Positions 1 through 6,025 of a stretch of DNA of 9,756 bases are shown here, in pieces. Positions within the stretch are counted from its first letter, which is position 1. Each line of letters opens with the position of its first letter. The stretch covers positions 1 to 9,756 of the forward strand of contig JAGHVA010000168.1 in assembly GCA_018064565.1 (NCBI GenBank). Reading direction: 5' to 3'. Made by a program: the position numbers and the translations under genes. Origin of the DNA: Candidatus Colimorpha onthohippi (GTDB lineage Bacteria > Bacteroidota > Bacteroidia > Bacteroidales > P3). The notes below the pieces were generated by a model. The model saw nothing but the letters and a program-made list of their open reading frames with translations, did not search any database and had not been told where the DNA came from.

Positions 1-1
1 T

Positions 2-805
2 TTGGTTCATTTGGTGCTTACTACTATCGAAAAACCAGTCTTGGCGGTGGACTATACGTACGACTGCCAAAATACGTCATATACGTTATGGGGAGAGAGC
101 AACCGCGGCTATCATGAGTGGTCGAGTGTGCCAGCCGACCCAATGTTGCTGGATCATGCGTTCGATGACACGTTGTATATTGTCCCTGATCAGGATCGCG
201 TGTATATGTACACAGCCGATTATGCCGACGAGCAACGTTGCGCCAATACCTATACAGTAGCATTGCCTTATTTGGAGCGTACCAAAGCCATGATGTCGGT
301 TCAGCCATCGTATCTCTCGATGGAGCAGCTGACGCTTACTGCTACGGATATGAGTACGGGCGAGAAGGGTAGGCTATGGTTTGTGAATGGGGAGCCGCTG
401 TTAGAAAGGTCGCAGCAGATTCGTTATGAGGCGCGCCCTGACGCTGACTCGGTACTGCTGATGCTTGCGGTATCCACCGGTCCATGTACCGACACAGCAT
501 ATAAGGTGTTGCCATTTATCCATAGTTCGCTCTATTTCCCCAATGTGTTCATGCCTGTGCTTGCAGGAAGAGATAACGCCAGTTTCTGTGCGTATCATAC
601 TGGCATTACGCATTATGAGATAAATATCTACAACCGTTCGGGATTGCTCATGTTCCATAGTACCGACCCTAACGAGTGTTGGGATGGAACCTATCGTGGA
701 AAATATTGTCCGCAAGGCTCATACACGTATATTGCTAAATACAAGGATCGTATCACACCAGGCAATTGGCAGTACAAGAAAGGTGTGGTATTATTGATAA
801 AATAA
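2..805 (+). CDS. C-terminal part of a T9SS type-B sorted surface/secreted protein (5' end outside window)
   Basis: The reading frame is open to the left edge, so the N-terminus and any signal peptide are missing; 267 residues are visible. Residues about 176-267 match the gliding-motility-associated C-terminal domain (CHU_C / T9SS type B sorting domain). The pattern is an FPNVFMP opening, then a YEINIYNRSG strand, a DPNECWDGTYRGK turn, a YTYIAKYKD strand and a final KKGVVLLIK. In this family the domain directs cargo through the outer membrane by the type IX secretion system. Residues about 95-172 look like a PKD/Ig-like beta-sandwich, with a WFVNGEPL stretch and paired cysteines; residues 10-92 may be another such module. 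No catalytic motif is visible, so the cargo's job is unknown: adhesin, gliding component or substrate binder are all possible. The next gene starts 61 bp downstream on the same strand. The sorting-domain call is strong; the remainder is inference. Confidence 0.85.
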   Translation: MVHLVLTTIEKPVLAVDYTYDCQNTSYTLWGESNRGYHEWSSVPADPMLLDHAFDDTLYIVPDQDRVYMYTADYADEQRCANTYTVALPYLERTKAMMSVQPSYLSMEQLTLTATDMSTGEKGRLWFVNGEPLLERSQQIRYEARPDADSVLLMLAVSTGPCTDTAYKVLPFIHSSLYFPNVFMPVLAGRDNASFCAYHTGITHYEINIYNRSGLLMFHSTDPNECWDGTYRGKYCPQGSYTYIAKYKDRITPGNWQYKKGVVLLIK

Positions 806-808
806 CTG

Positions 809-831
809 CCCCCCCCATCGCCCCCCGCCCC
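809..831. other. C-rich homopolymer tract upstream of bglX
   Basis: Eight Cs (809-816), six Cs (821-826) and four Cs (828-831) are separated only by ATCG and G. It lies between the stop of the T9SS cargo gene and the start of the GH3 gene, about 36 bp before that start codon. The complementary strand has enough clustered G runs for a possible G-quadruplex, and C8 is a candidate for replication slippage. No function is shown. No TAnnTTTG promoter box or obvious terminator hairpin is visible in 806-866, so the two flanking genes could be co-transcribed. Confidence 0.6.
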
Positions 832-866
832 AACCGAAGCAACGAACCCCCATAAATAATTACTAT

Positions 867-3143
867 ATGATGTATCGTAGAATAGCAGCAGTAGTTTCTG
901 TTTTGTGTGTATTTGCGGTATCGGAAGCGCAGACCGATACCAAAAAGATGAATCAGTATATAGACAACTTGATGCGCAAGATGACGCTTCAAGAAAAGAT
1001 AGGACAGTTGAACCTGATGGAAGGCGATGCAGTGTTTTCAGGCGATAAAGAGCATCAGGCATTTGTGGAGCATGTGAAGTCGGGTAGTGTGGGTGCGATG
1101 CTCAATGTGGAAGGTGTGCGTAATGTGCGTGAAGTACAGCGGATTGCCATCGAGGAAAGCCGCTTGCATATCCCTTTGTTTTTTGGTTTGGATGTCATAC
1201 ATGGCTTCTCTACGGTGTTTCCCATTCCGTTGGGTCTCTCATGTTCGTGGGATTTGGCAGCGATAGAGCGTAGCGCCCGTGTGGCAGCGGTCGAGGCTTC
1301 GGCTGATGGTATTTGCTGGACGTACAGCCCTATGGTGGATATATGTCATGATGCGCGATGGGGCAGGATTGCCGAAGGTGCAGGCGAGGATCCCTATCTG
1401 GGTAGCAAGATAGCCGAAGCTATGGTGCGTGGCTATCAAGGTGAGAACTTGTCTGACAGCACTACGATAATGGCTTGTGTGAAACATTTTGGACTTTATG
1501 GTGCCTCAGAGGCAGGGAGAGACTACAACACGGTAGATATGAGCAGGTGGCGTATGTATAACGAGTATCTTCCGCCGTATAAAGCTGCTTTGGATGCGGG
1601 TGCTGGCACTGTGATGAGCTCGTTCAATATTGTGGATGGCATACCTGCAACGGCCAACAAATGGTTGCTGACCGACTTGCTGCGTAAAGAGTGGGGCTTT
1701 AAGGGAATGGTGGTAACTGACTATGCGAGTATCGACGATATGATGAGTCATGGCTATGGTGATTTGCAAACCAATAGTGCTGCGGCTATCAATGCAGGTA
1801 CGGATATGGATATGTGTGCCGATGGGTTTGTGGGTACATTAGAGCAGTCGGTGCGTGAGGGGAAGGTATCGGTTAAAACTATCGATGAGGCTTGCCGCAG
1901 GGTTCTTGAAGTGAAATACAAGTTGGGGCTGTTTGACGACCCTTACCGTTATTGCGATACCACGCGGTATGACCGTTGGGTGTTGTGTGCCGAACATCGT
2001 GCAGAGGCTCGCAAGACGGCTGCCGAGTGCTTGGTGCTCTTAAAAAACCAGGAATCGGTATTGCCTTTGAAGAAGCAGGGCAAGATAGCACTTATAGGTC
2101 CGATGGCCGACAACCGATTGAATCTTACTGGCACATGGAGTTGGAGTGCACAGCCAGATAGGTATATGACGCTGTTGGAAGGTATGCGTAAGGCAGTTGG
2201 TGACAAAGCGGAAATCTTATATGCCAAAGGCTCAAACTTGATGTATGATGCAGACAAGGAGGCTATAGCTACCCGCTCCAAAAAGATGCGTGACGCTCGC
2301 AGTGATGCGCAGTTGCTCAATGAGGCATTGGCTGTGGCAAATAAGGCTGATGTGATAGTGGTTGCATTAGGAGAGTGCGCAGAGATGAGCGGCGAGGGAG
2401 GCTGTAGGGTGGATTTGGAGTTGCCTGACGCGCAGAAAGCATTGTTGCGGTCGTTGGTGGCAACGGGTAAGCCGATAGTGATGTTAAACTTCTCGGGCCG
2501 GCCTGTGGTATTGAATTGGGAGCAGGAGCATGTGCAGGCTATCCTGCAGTGCTGGTTTGCGGGCAGTGAGACAGCAGATGCAATCCCAGACGTGCTGTTT
2601 GGCGATGTGTGCCCGAGTGGTAAACTCACCACGACGTTTCCACGTCATGTGGGTCAGCTGCCACTATCGTATGCCTATTATGCTACAGGACGTCCACAGG
2701 GTGAGTCGTTCAAGCGGTATCGAAGCAATTATCTGGATGTCAGGAACGACGGCTTGTATCCGTTTGGATATGGTTTGAGCTACACTACATTCAGTTATTC
2801 AGATGTCTCGCTGTCAGATACCGTGATGAATAACTCGCAAACCCTTACGGCAAGTGTGACGGTTACAAACACGGGGTCGGTAAAGGGAGATGAGATTGTC
2901 CAGCTGTATCTCCATGACGTGTATGCTACAACGGTGCGGCCGGTTAAAGAACTCAAAGGGTTTGAGCGTATCTCACTGAATCCTGGCGAGAGCAAGAAAG
3001 TAACATTCGTTATTAGTGAGCCGATGCTGCGGTTTTATAATCAGAATTGCGACTTGGTTTCAGAACCAGGTGCTTTTGAGGTGATGATAGCTCCCAATAG
3101 TAGGGATATCAAATCGGTGAAACGTTTCTGTCTGACCAAGTAG
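867..3143 (+). CDS. bglX: Glycoside hydrolase family 3 beta-glucosidase (BglX-type), exported
   Basis: Hydrolyses terminal beta-linked glucosyl (or similar) residues from oligosaccharides, most likely in the periplasm. The 758 residues match the usual length of BglX-type GH3 enzymes. Residues 1-21 form a signal peptide: a basic start, a hydrophobic core, and likely cleavage after SEA before Q22. The GH3 N-terminal TIM barrel covers about 30-355, with FGLDVIHG at 106-113, the substrate-contacting KHF at 206-208, and the nucleophile Asp285 in MVVTDYASID. The GH3 C-terminal alpha/beta domain covers about 385-620. Its likely acid/base is Glu510 in MSGEGGCRVDLELP, aligning with the HEASSR region of E. 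coli BglX. A fibronectin-III-like domain fills about 655-745 (ELKGFERISLNPGES). Start: tandem ATGs at 867/870, both ahead of the signal peptide. pyrH follows after 38 bp on the same strand, so read-through is possible, but the functions are unrelated. Fourteen cysteines is a high count for an exported protein. Exact substrate specificity cannot be read from the sequence. Confidence 0.93.
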   Translation: MMYRRIAAVVSVLCVFAVSEAQTDTKKMNQYIDNLMRKMTLQEKIGQLNLMEGDAVFSGDKEHQAFVEHVKSGSVGAMLNVEGVRNVREVQRIAIEESRLHIPLFFGLDVIHGFSTVFPIPLGLSCSWDLAAIERSARVAAVEASADGICWTYSPMVDICHDARWGRIAEGAGEDPYLGSKIAEAMVRGYQGENLSDSTTIMACVKHFGLYGASEAGRDYNTVDMSRWRMYNEYLPPYKAALDAGAGTVMSSFNIVDGIPATANKWLLTDLLRKEWGFKGMVVTDYASIDDMMSHGYGDLQTNSAAAINAGTDMDMCADGFVGTLEQSVREGKVSVKTIDEACRRVLEVKYKLGLFDDPYRYCDTTRYDRWVLCAEHRAEARKTAAECLVLLKNQESVLPLKKQGKIALIGPMADNRLNLTGTWSWSAQPDRYMTLLEGMRKAVGDKAEILYAKGSNLMYDADKEAIATRSKKMRDARSDAQLLNEALAVANKADVIVVALGECAEMSGEGGCRVDLELPDAQKALLRSLVATGKPIVMLNFSGRPVVLNWEQEHVQAILQCWFAGSETADAIPDVLFGDVCPSGKLTTTFPRHVGQLPLSYAYYATGRPQGESFKRYRSNYLDVRNDGLYPFGYGLSYTTFSYSDVSLSDTVMNNSQTLTASVTVTNTGSVKGDEIVQLYLHDVYATTVRPVKELKGFERISLNPGESKKVTFVISEPMLRFYNQNCDLVSEPGAFEVMIAPNSRDIKSVKRFCLTK

Positions 3144-3181
3144 TGGATAGGCATAGATAGGATAGATAACTATATAAAAGC

Positions 3182-3892
3182 ATGATTATGAAATATAAAC
3201 GAGTACTTCTCAAACTCAGCGGTGAGAGTTTGATGGGCAAGCAACATTCGGGAATTGACCCTATGATATTGTCTCAGTATGTGGAAGATATCAAAGAGGT
3301 GGCTACACAAGGCGTGCAGGTTGCTATTGTGATAGGTGGGGGCAATATCTTCCGCGGGTTGAGCGGTGCTGCTCAAGGTATGGATCGTGTGCAAGGCGAT
3401 TATATGGGGATGTTGGCTACGTTGATTAACAGCATGGCTTTGCAAGCGGAGTTGGAAAAGCAGGGATTGCGTACGGAGTTGTTGAGCGGACTGGCTATTG
3501 AGCCTATCTGCAAAGAGATGAGTCGCAGGCGTGCCATCGAGGCCATGAACGAAGGACGTATCGTGGTGATTGGCGGGGGTAGCGGTAATCCGTTTTTTAC
3601 AACAGATACGGCTTCGGCTTTGCGCGCTGTCGAGATTATGGCAGATGCCATCCTAAAAGGAACGCGTGTAGATGGCATATATACCGCTGATCCAGAAAAA
3701 GATCCTACTGCCACGAAATATGGCAAACTCACATTCAAAGAGGCATTGGATAAGCAACTGAAAGTGATGGATCTTACGGCTTTTGCGTTGTGTCAGGAGA
3801 ATAAATTGCCAATCTATGTGTTTGATATGAACCGTAAAGGGAATTTGTTGCGTGTGGTGAGTGGTGAGGATATCGGAACGGAGGTCTGCTAA
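3182..3892 (+). CDS. pyrH: UMP kinase (uridylate kinase)
   Basis: Phosphorylates UMP to UDP with ATP in the cytoplasm, the committed step toward UTP and CTP. The 236-residue protein has the amino-acid-kinase fold and all the expected blocks: KLSGES at 11-16, GGGNIFRG at 52-59 (phosphate-binding glycine loop), the GDYMGMLATLIN helix at 72-83 with the UMP-contacting Asp73, GGGSGNPFFTTDTAS at 131-145, and GTRVDGIYTADPEKDPTA at 160-177 (nucleotide binding), then KVMDLTAFALC. Bacterial PyrH is normally a hexamer under allosteric nucleotide control; that is family knowledge. The start is ambiguous between ATG 3182 and ATG 3188, which would give a protein two residues shorter; no Shine-Dalgarno helps to decide. 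It is followed after 142 bp by frr in the conserved pyrH-frr order. Confidence 0.97.
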   Translation: MIMKYKRVLLKLSGESLMGKQHSGIDPMILSQYVEDIKEVATQGVQVAIVIGGGNIFRGLSGAAQGMDRVQGDYMGMLATLINSMALQAELEKQGLRTELLSGLAIEPICKEMSRRRAIEAMNEGRIVVIGGGSGNPFFTTDTASALRAVEIMADAILKGTRVDGIYTADPEKDPTATKYGKLTFKEALDKQLKVMDLTAFALCQENKLPIYVFDMNRKGNLLRVVSGEDIGTEVC

Positions 3893-3941
3893 GAATGAGG
3901 ATGACAAAAAGAAGAAATTAAATAACGGTTTTCGATAAGCG

Positions 3942-3972
3942 AAGGTCATGAACCGACTATCGGGAGGTCATT
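3942..3972 (-). repeat. Single copy of a dispersed ~22-bp repeat, inverted relative to 5089-5132
   Basis: On the minus strand this segment reads nearly as the tandem repeat at 5089-5132: AATGACCTCCC, four differing bases, GTCGGTTCATGACCTT. The shared core GTCGGTTCATGACCTT is 16 nt. It lies in the 142-bp spacer between pyrH and frr. That spacer shows no promoter box and no Shine-Dalgarno before frr. frr is therefore flanked by inverted copies of this repeat. Confidence 0.7.
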
Positions 3973-4034
3973 AATAAAAAATAATTCAGCGAAAAAACGA
4001 CTGAGGATAACAATAAACAAAAACATACAGCATT

Positions 4035-4598
4035 ATGAATGATTTATCAAAAGCATGTCTTGATGAGGCAAAGAATAGCATGCAGAGTGCTATCAATTTT
4101 TTGAACAAGGAACTTGAGAAGATACGTGCAGGCAAAGCTAATCCAGGGATGTTGGAAGGTGTGAAGGTAGATTATTATGGTGCCCCGACCGATATCAGCC
4201 AAGTGGCGAATATCAACACTCCCGATGCGCGCAGTATCGTTATTCAACCTTGGGAGAAAACGATGGTTGGTGCAATCAATAAGGCTATCTTGGATGCTAA
4301 TCTTGGTTTCACCCCGCGTCATGAAGGTGATATTTTGCGTATCGTGGTGCCTCCTTTGACGGAGGAACGTCGTAAGGAGCTTACAAAGTCGGCCAAGACT
4401 GAAGTTGAAAATAGTAAAGTAAATATCCGTAATGCCCGCCGTAATGTGATGGATAAGGTTAAGAAACTCAAAGATAAATCGGTTCCAGAAGATGAGGTGA
4501 AACAGGTAGAAAAAGAACTTCAGGACATCACCGACAAGTTTGTAGGCGAGTGCGACAAGATTTTCAGTGCTAAAGAAAAAGAGATAATGACGGTATAG
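4035..4598 (+). CDS. frr: Ribosome recycling factor
   Basis: Works with EF-G to split post-termination ribosomes so that subunits can be reused. The 187 residues compare with 185 in E. coli. Domain I is the three-helix bundle built from about 1-30 and 105-187; domain II, the beta/alpha/beta insert, is about 31-104. Hallmarks are LEKIRAGKANPGMLEGVKV at 27-45, the YYGAPTDISQVANI strand, PPLTEERRKEL at 106-116, and the basic NIRNARRNVMDKVKKL helix at 130-145 that corresponds to the rRNA-contacting arginine-rich region. It is complete and shows no unusual residue. The start ATG at 4035 follows an AT-rich leader without Shine-Dalgarno, as is usual in Bacteroidetes. It is likely co-expressed with pyrH upstream. 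A palindrome that could act as a terminator begins 43 bp after the stop. Confidence 0.97.
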   Translation: MNDLSKACLDEAKNSMQSAINFLNKELEKIRAGKANPGMLEGVKVDYYGAPTDISQVANINTPDARSIVIQPWEKTMVGAINKAILDANLGFTPRHEGDILRIVVPPLTEERRKELTKSAKTEVENSKVNIRNARRNVMDKVKKLKDKSVPEDEVKQVEKELQDITDKFVGECDKIFSAKEKEIMTV

Positions 4599-4641
4599 TG
4601 GGTCAGTTGACCTATGTATAAACGGATTTCTTGACGGATTA

Positions 4642-4688
4642 TAGAGACGCACGATTGTTGTTGGTAGAGACGCACGGTCGTGCGTCTC
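4642..4688. repeat. REP-like palindrome with a direct half-repeat (possible frr terminator)
   Basis: TAGAGACGCACG occurs twice in direct orientation (4642-4653 and 4665-4676). The second copy runs straight into its own reverse complement: GAGACGCACG at 4667-4676, two bases GT, then CGTGCGTCTC at 4679-4688. In RNA this folds as a 9-bp stem with a GGUC tetraloop. The following bases (GGCTTTGTCC) are only weakly T-rich, so intrinsic termination for frr is possible but not typical. From memory, palindromes with this core recur in Bacteroidetes intergenic DNA in the manner of REP sequences; I could not check that here. Confidence 0.75.
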
Positions 4689-4706
4689 GGCTTTGTCCCC
4701 ACCGAA

Positions 4707-4739
4707 ATATCGGCCTTCTCTCGATAGTGACGCCGATAT
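4707..4739. repeat. 8-bp inverted repeat (hairpin) downstream of frr
   Basis: ATATCGGC at 4707-4714 pairs perfectly with GCCGATAT at 4732-4739 across a 17-nt loop. No T-run follows on the plus strand, so it is not a classical terminator. It directly abuts the left end of the candidate element starting at 4743. Confidence 0.5.
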
Positions 4740-4860
4740 AAAATTATTGCTGTCTGGTAAAATTTTAGAAAATTTATAGAAATATCTTGTTTTCAGTAGA
4801 TTGTAGTACGCACACGTAGTATAGGACTTAGTTTGTCAGAAATAGCCTGCTTATATTTTC

Positions 4861-5034
4861 ATAGCCCAGGGCAGAGCGAAGCGGCACCCTGGGTTAGATT
4901 GGTGATGATTAAGAACGCCCTGTAAGGGCAAAAGTCTATTCAATATGCTCAATACCATTGCTTTTGCCCTTTCATGGCGAAACACACAACCTATCCGCAT
5001 TACCCAAGGCGTCGTTTCGCTTGCCATTATTCGC
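4861..5034. repeat. Large imperfect inverted repeat: two ~73-bp arms around a 26-nt spacer
   Basis: The left arm (4861-4934) and right arm (4961-5034) are inverted, diverged copies of one unit. The innermost 11 bp are perfect (4924-4934 AAGGGCAAAAG against 4961-4971 CTTTTGCCCTT). The next ~9 bp mostly agree, a ~21-bp stretch is weakly conserved, and the outer ~25 bp again align (ACCCAGGGTGCCGCTTCGCT against ACCCAAGGCGTCGTTTCGCT in matching orientation). The left arm keeps its own hairpin: CCCAGGG at 4865-4871 with CCCTGGG at 4887-4893. The right arm has lost the matching outer half of that palindrome, so it is the more decayed copy. No open frame crosses the unit. Confidence 0.65.
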
Positions 5035-5088
5035 AGAAATTTATTGTTAAGCAGTGCTATTCGCTAAATTATTTTATTGAGTGGTGCT

Positions 5089-5132
5089 CATGACCTTCCT
5101 TTGGTCGGTTCATGACCTCCCTTTGGTCGGTT
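5089..5132 (+). repeat. Two tandem copies of a 22-bp repeat
   Basis: CATGACCTTCCTTTGGTCGG plus TT at 5089-5110 is followed without a gap by the same unit at 5111-5132 with one base changed (T to C at the ninth position). Each unit contains GACC and GGTC separated by seven bases, a short potential hairpin. A third, more diverged copy lies inverted at 3942-3972. Two units without unique spacers is not a CRISPR array. Confidence 0.85.
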
Positions 5133-5261
5133 GGGCTATGTATGCTATCGGACTTTCAGCCCGTTTAGCGGACAACAATAATATTAAATAATCCAGCAAA
5201 TAACTGACCTATCAGCCAGAAGGCAGGTCGGCAGATAGGGAGCGAGAAACCAAATAGTAAG

Positions 5262-6011
5262 ATGCTTGACACAATCGATATACAGTATTTCAGTAGTTTG
5301 GATTCCACAAATGCCTATTGTGAGCGGCTGCATCCAAGAGAGTTGTCGGAGTTTACCGTGGTGCAGGCGGGGTTCCAGACAGCTGGAGTAGGTCAGCAAG
5401 GCAACTGCTGGGAGAGTGAGCCTGATAAAAATCTTACTTTTAGTGTAGTGCTGCACCCATATTTTATGTTGCCAGCACATCAGTTTCTGCTTACTCAAGC
5501 ACTGTCGTTGGCTGTTGTTGATGCGTTGTGGTCGCTGGGTTGTGATAAGGAAAAGGTGCGTATCAAATGGCCGAACGACATCTATATCGACAATCAGAAA
5601 GTCTGCGGCATTTTAACGCTGAACCATTTCAGCTCCGATGCTATCAGTTCATCAGTGTGTGGTATTGGACTGAATGTCAACCAAACCTCGTTTCCCGACT
5701 GGCTGCCCAATCCAGTATCGTTGTCGCAGCATCTGGGTGGAGAGGTCAACATGCGGTTGGTGCTTTTGAGATTGCTTCATGCTATGGAGAACCGATATGC
5801 GCAGTTGCGTATAGCCGACAGGGTAGGTATCGAGGAGTCGTATATGTTGTTGTTGTACCGCAAGGGTGTGATGTCGCACTATCGTTATAAGGGCATACAC
5901 ATACAGGCATCTATAGTGGGCACAGACAAATACGGTAGGCTGATGCTGTGCGAGCATGATGGCACAACGATAGTGGCCAATCTAAGAGAGATTGTGTTTG
6001 AGCAGTGTTAG
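5262..6011 (+). CDS. birA: Biotin--[acetyl-CoA carboxylase] ligase, catalytic type without DNA-binding domain
   Basis: Activates biotin to biotinoyl-AMP and transfers it to the lysine of biotin carboxyl carrier domains. The 249-residue protein begins directly with the catalytic domain (FSSLDSTNAY at 10-19) and lacks the N-terminal helix-turn-helix of E. coli BirA, so it should not be a repressor of biotin genes. KWPNDIYI (102-109), KVCGIL (113-118, with the likely catalytic Lys113) and GIGLNVNQ (134-141) are all in place. An SH3-like C-terminal domain covers about 203-249 (QASIVGTDKYGRLML). Oddity: the biotin-binding loop, GRGRRG in E. coli, reads GVGQQG here (42-47), so all three arginines are gone; NCWESE follows as expected. 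The start ATG at 5262 gives the standard beginning. It is transcribed toward the LytTR regulator gene, with a 14-bp gap between the two convergent genes. Confidence 0.93.
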   Translation: MLDTIDIQYFSSLDSTNAYCERLHPRELSEFTVVQAGFQTAGVGQQGNCWESEPDKNLTFSVVLHPYFMLPAHQFLLTQALSLAVVDALWSLGCDKEKVRIKWPNDIYIDNQKVCGILTLNHFSSDAISSSVCGIGLNVNQTSFPDWLPNPVSLSQHLGGEVNMRLVLLRLLHAMENRYAQLRIADRVGIEESYMLLLYRKGVMSHYRYKGIHIQASIVGTDKYGRLMLCEHDGTTIVANLREIVFEQC

Positions 6012-6025
6012 AGCAACTGGTTTGA

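Larger units (their letters stand above)
4743..5183. mobile_element. Candidate MITE-like element or IS-end relic (element A), no coding capacity
   Basis: The stretch is bounded by inverted ends. ATTATTGCTGTCTGGTAAA (4743-4761) matches the reverse complement of 5164-5182 at 16 of 19 positions. The right end is identical over 20 nt to 9433-9452, the left end of a second candidate element. Inside lie the large imperfect inverted repeat (4861-5034) and the 22-bp tandem repeat (5089-5132), but no convincing open frame and no transposase. I see no clear target-site duplication next to the ends. It could be a MITE, a chance pair of solo IS ends, or a repeat cluster that grew piecemeal. It fills most of the frr-birA gap. 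Confidence 0.4.

Noticed and set aside
1949..2632. Long open frame of 227 codons on the minus strand
   Set aside because: It lies wholly inside bglX, whose frame carries clear GH3 motifs; the opposite-strand translation shows no domain or plausible composition.
3143..3176. GATAG-like micro-repeats between bglX and pyrH
   Set aside because: Short, irregular and only 38 bp long; no consistent unit or symmetry beyond low complexity.
4047..4652. Minus-strand open frame of 201 codons over frr
   Set aside because: It is antisense to the complete, motif-rich ribosome recycling factor gene and is explained by that gene's codon use.
5089..5132. Possible CRISPR array
   Set aside because: Only two adjacent 22-bp units with no unique spacers and no cas gene nearby.
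4743..5183. Remnant of a transposase gene inside element A
   Set aside because: No frame shows transposase motifs; only the ends suggest IS ancestry.
5208..5239. CCTATC/GATAGG inverted repeat before birA as a biotin operator or riboswitch
   Set aside because: Only six pairs with a 20-nt loop. The BirA here lacks a DNA-binding domain, so a BirA operator is not expected.
4599..5261. Small genes, tRNA or structured ncRNA in the frr-birA gap
   Set aside because: No open frame with a plausible protein, no cloverleaf with a CCA-adjacent acceptor stem, and no riboswitch core seen; the structure present is explained by repeats.
6012..6025. Bidirectional terminator between the convergent birA and LytTR genes
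   Set aside because: The 14-bp gap has no hairpin or T-run; termination must use coding sequence or Rho.
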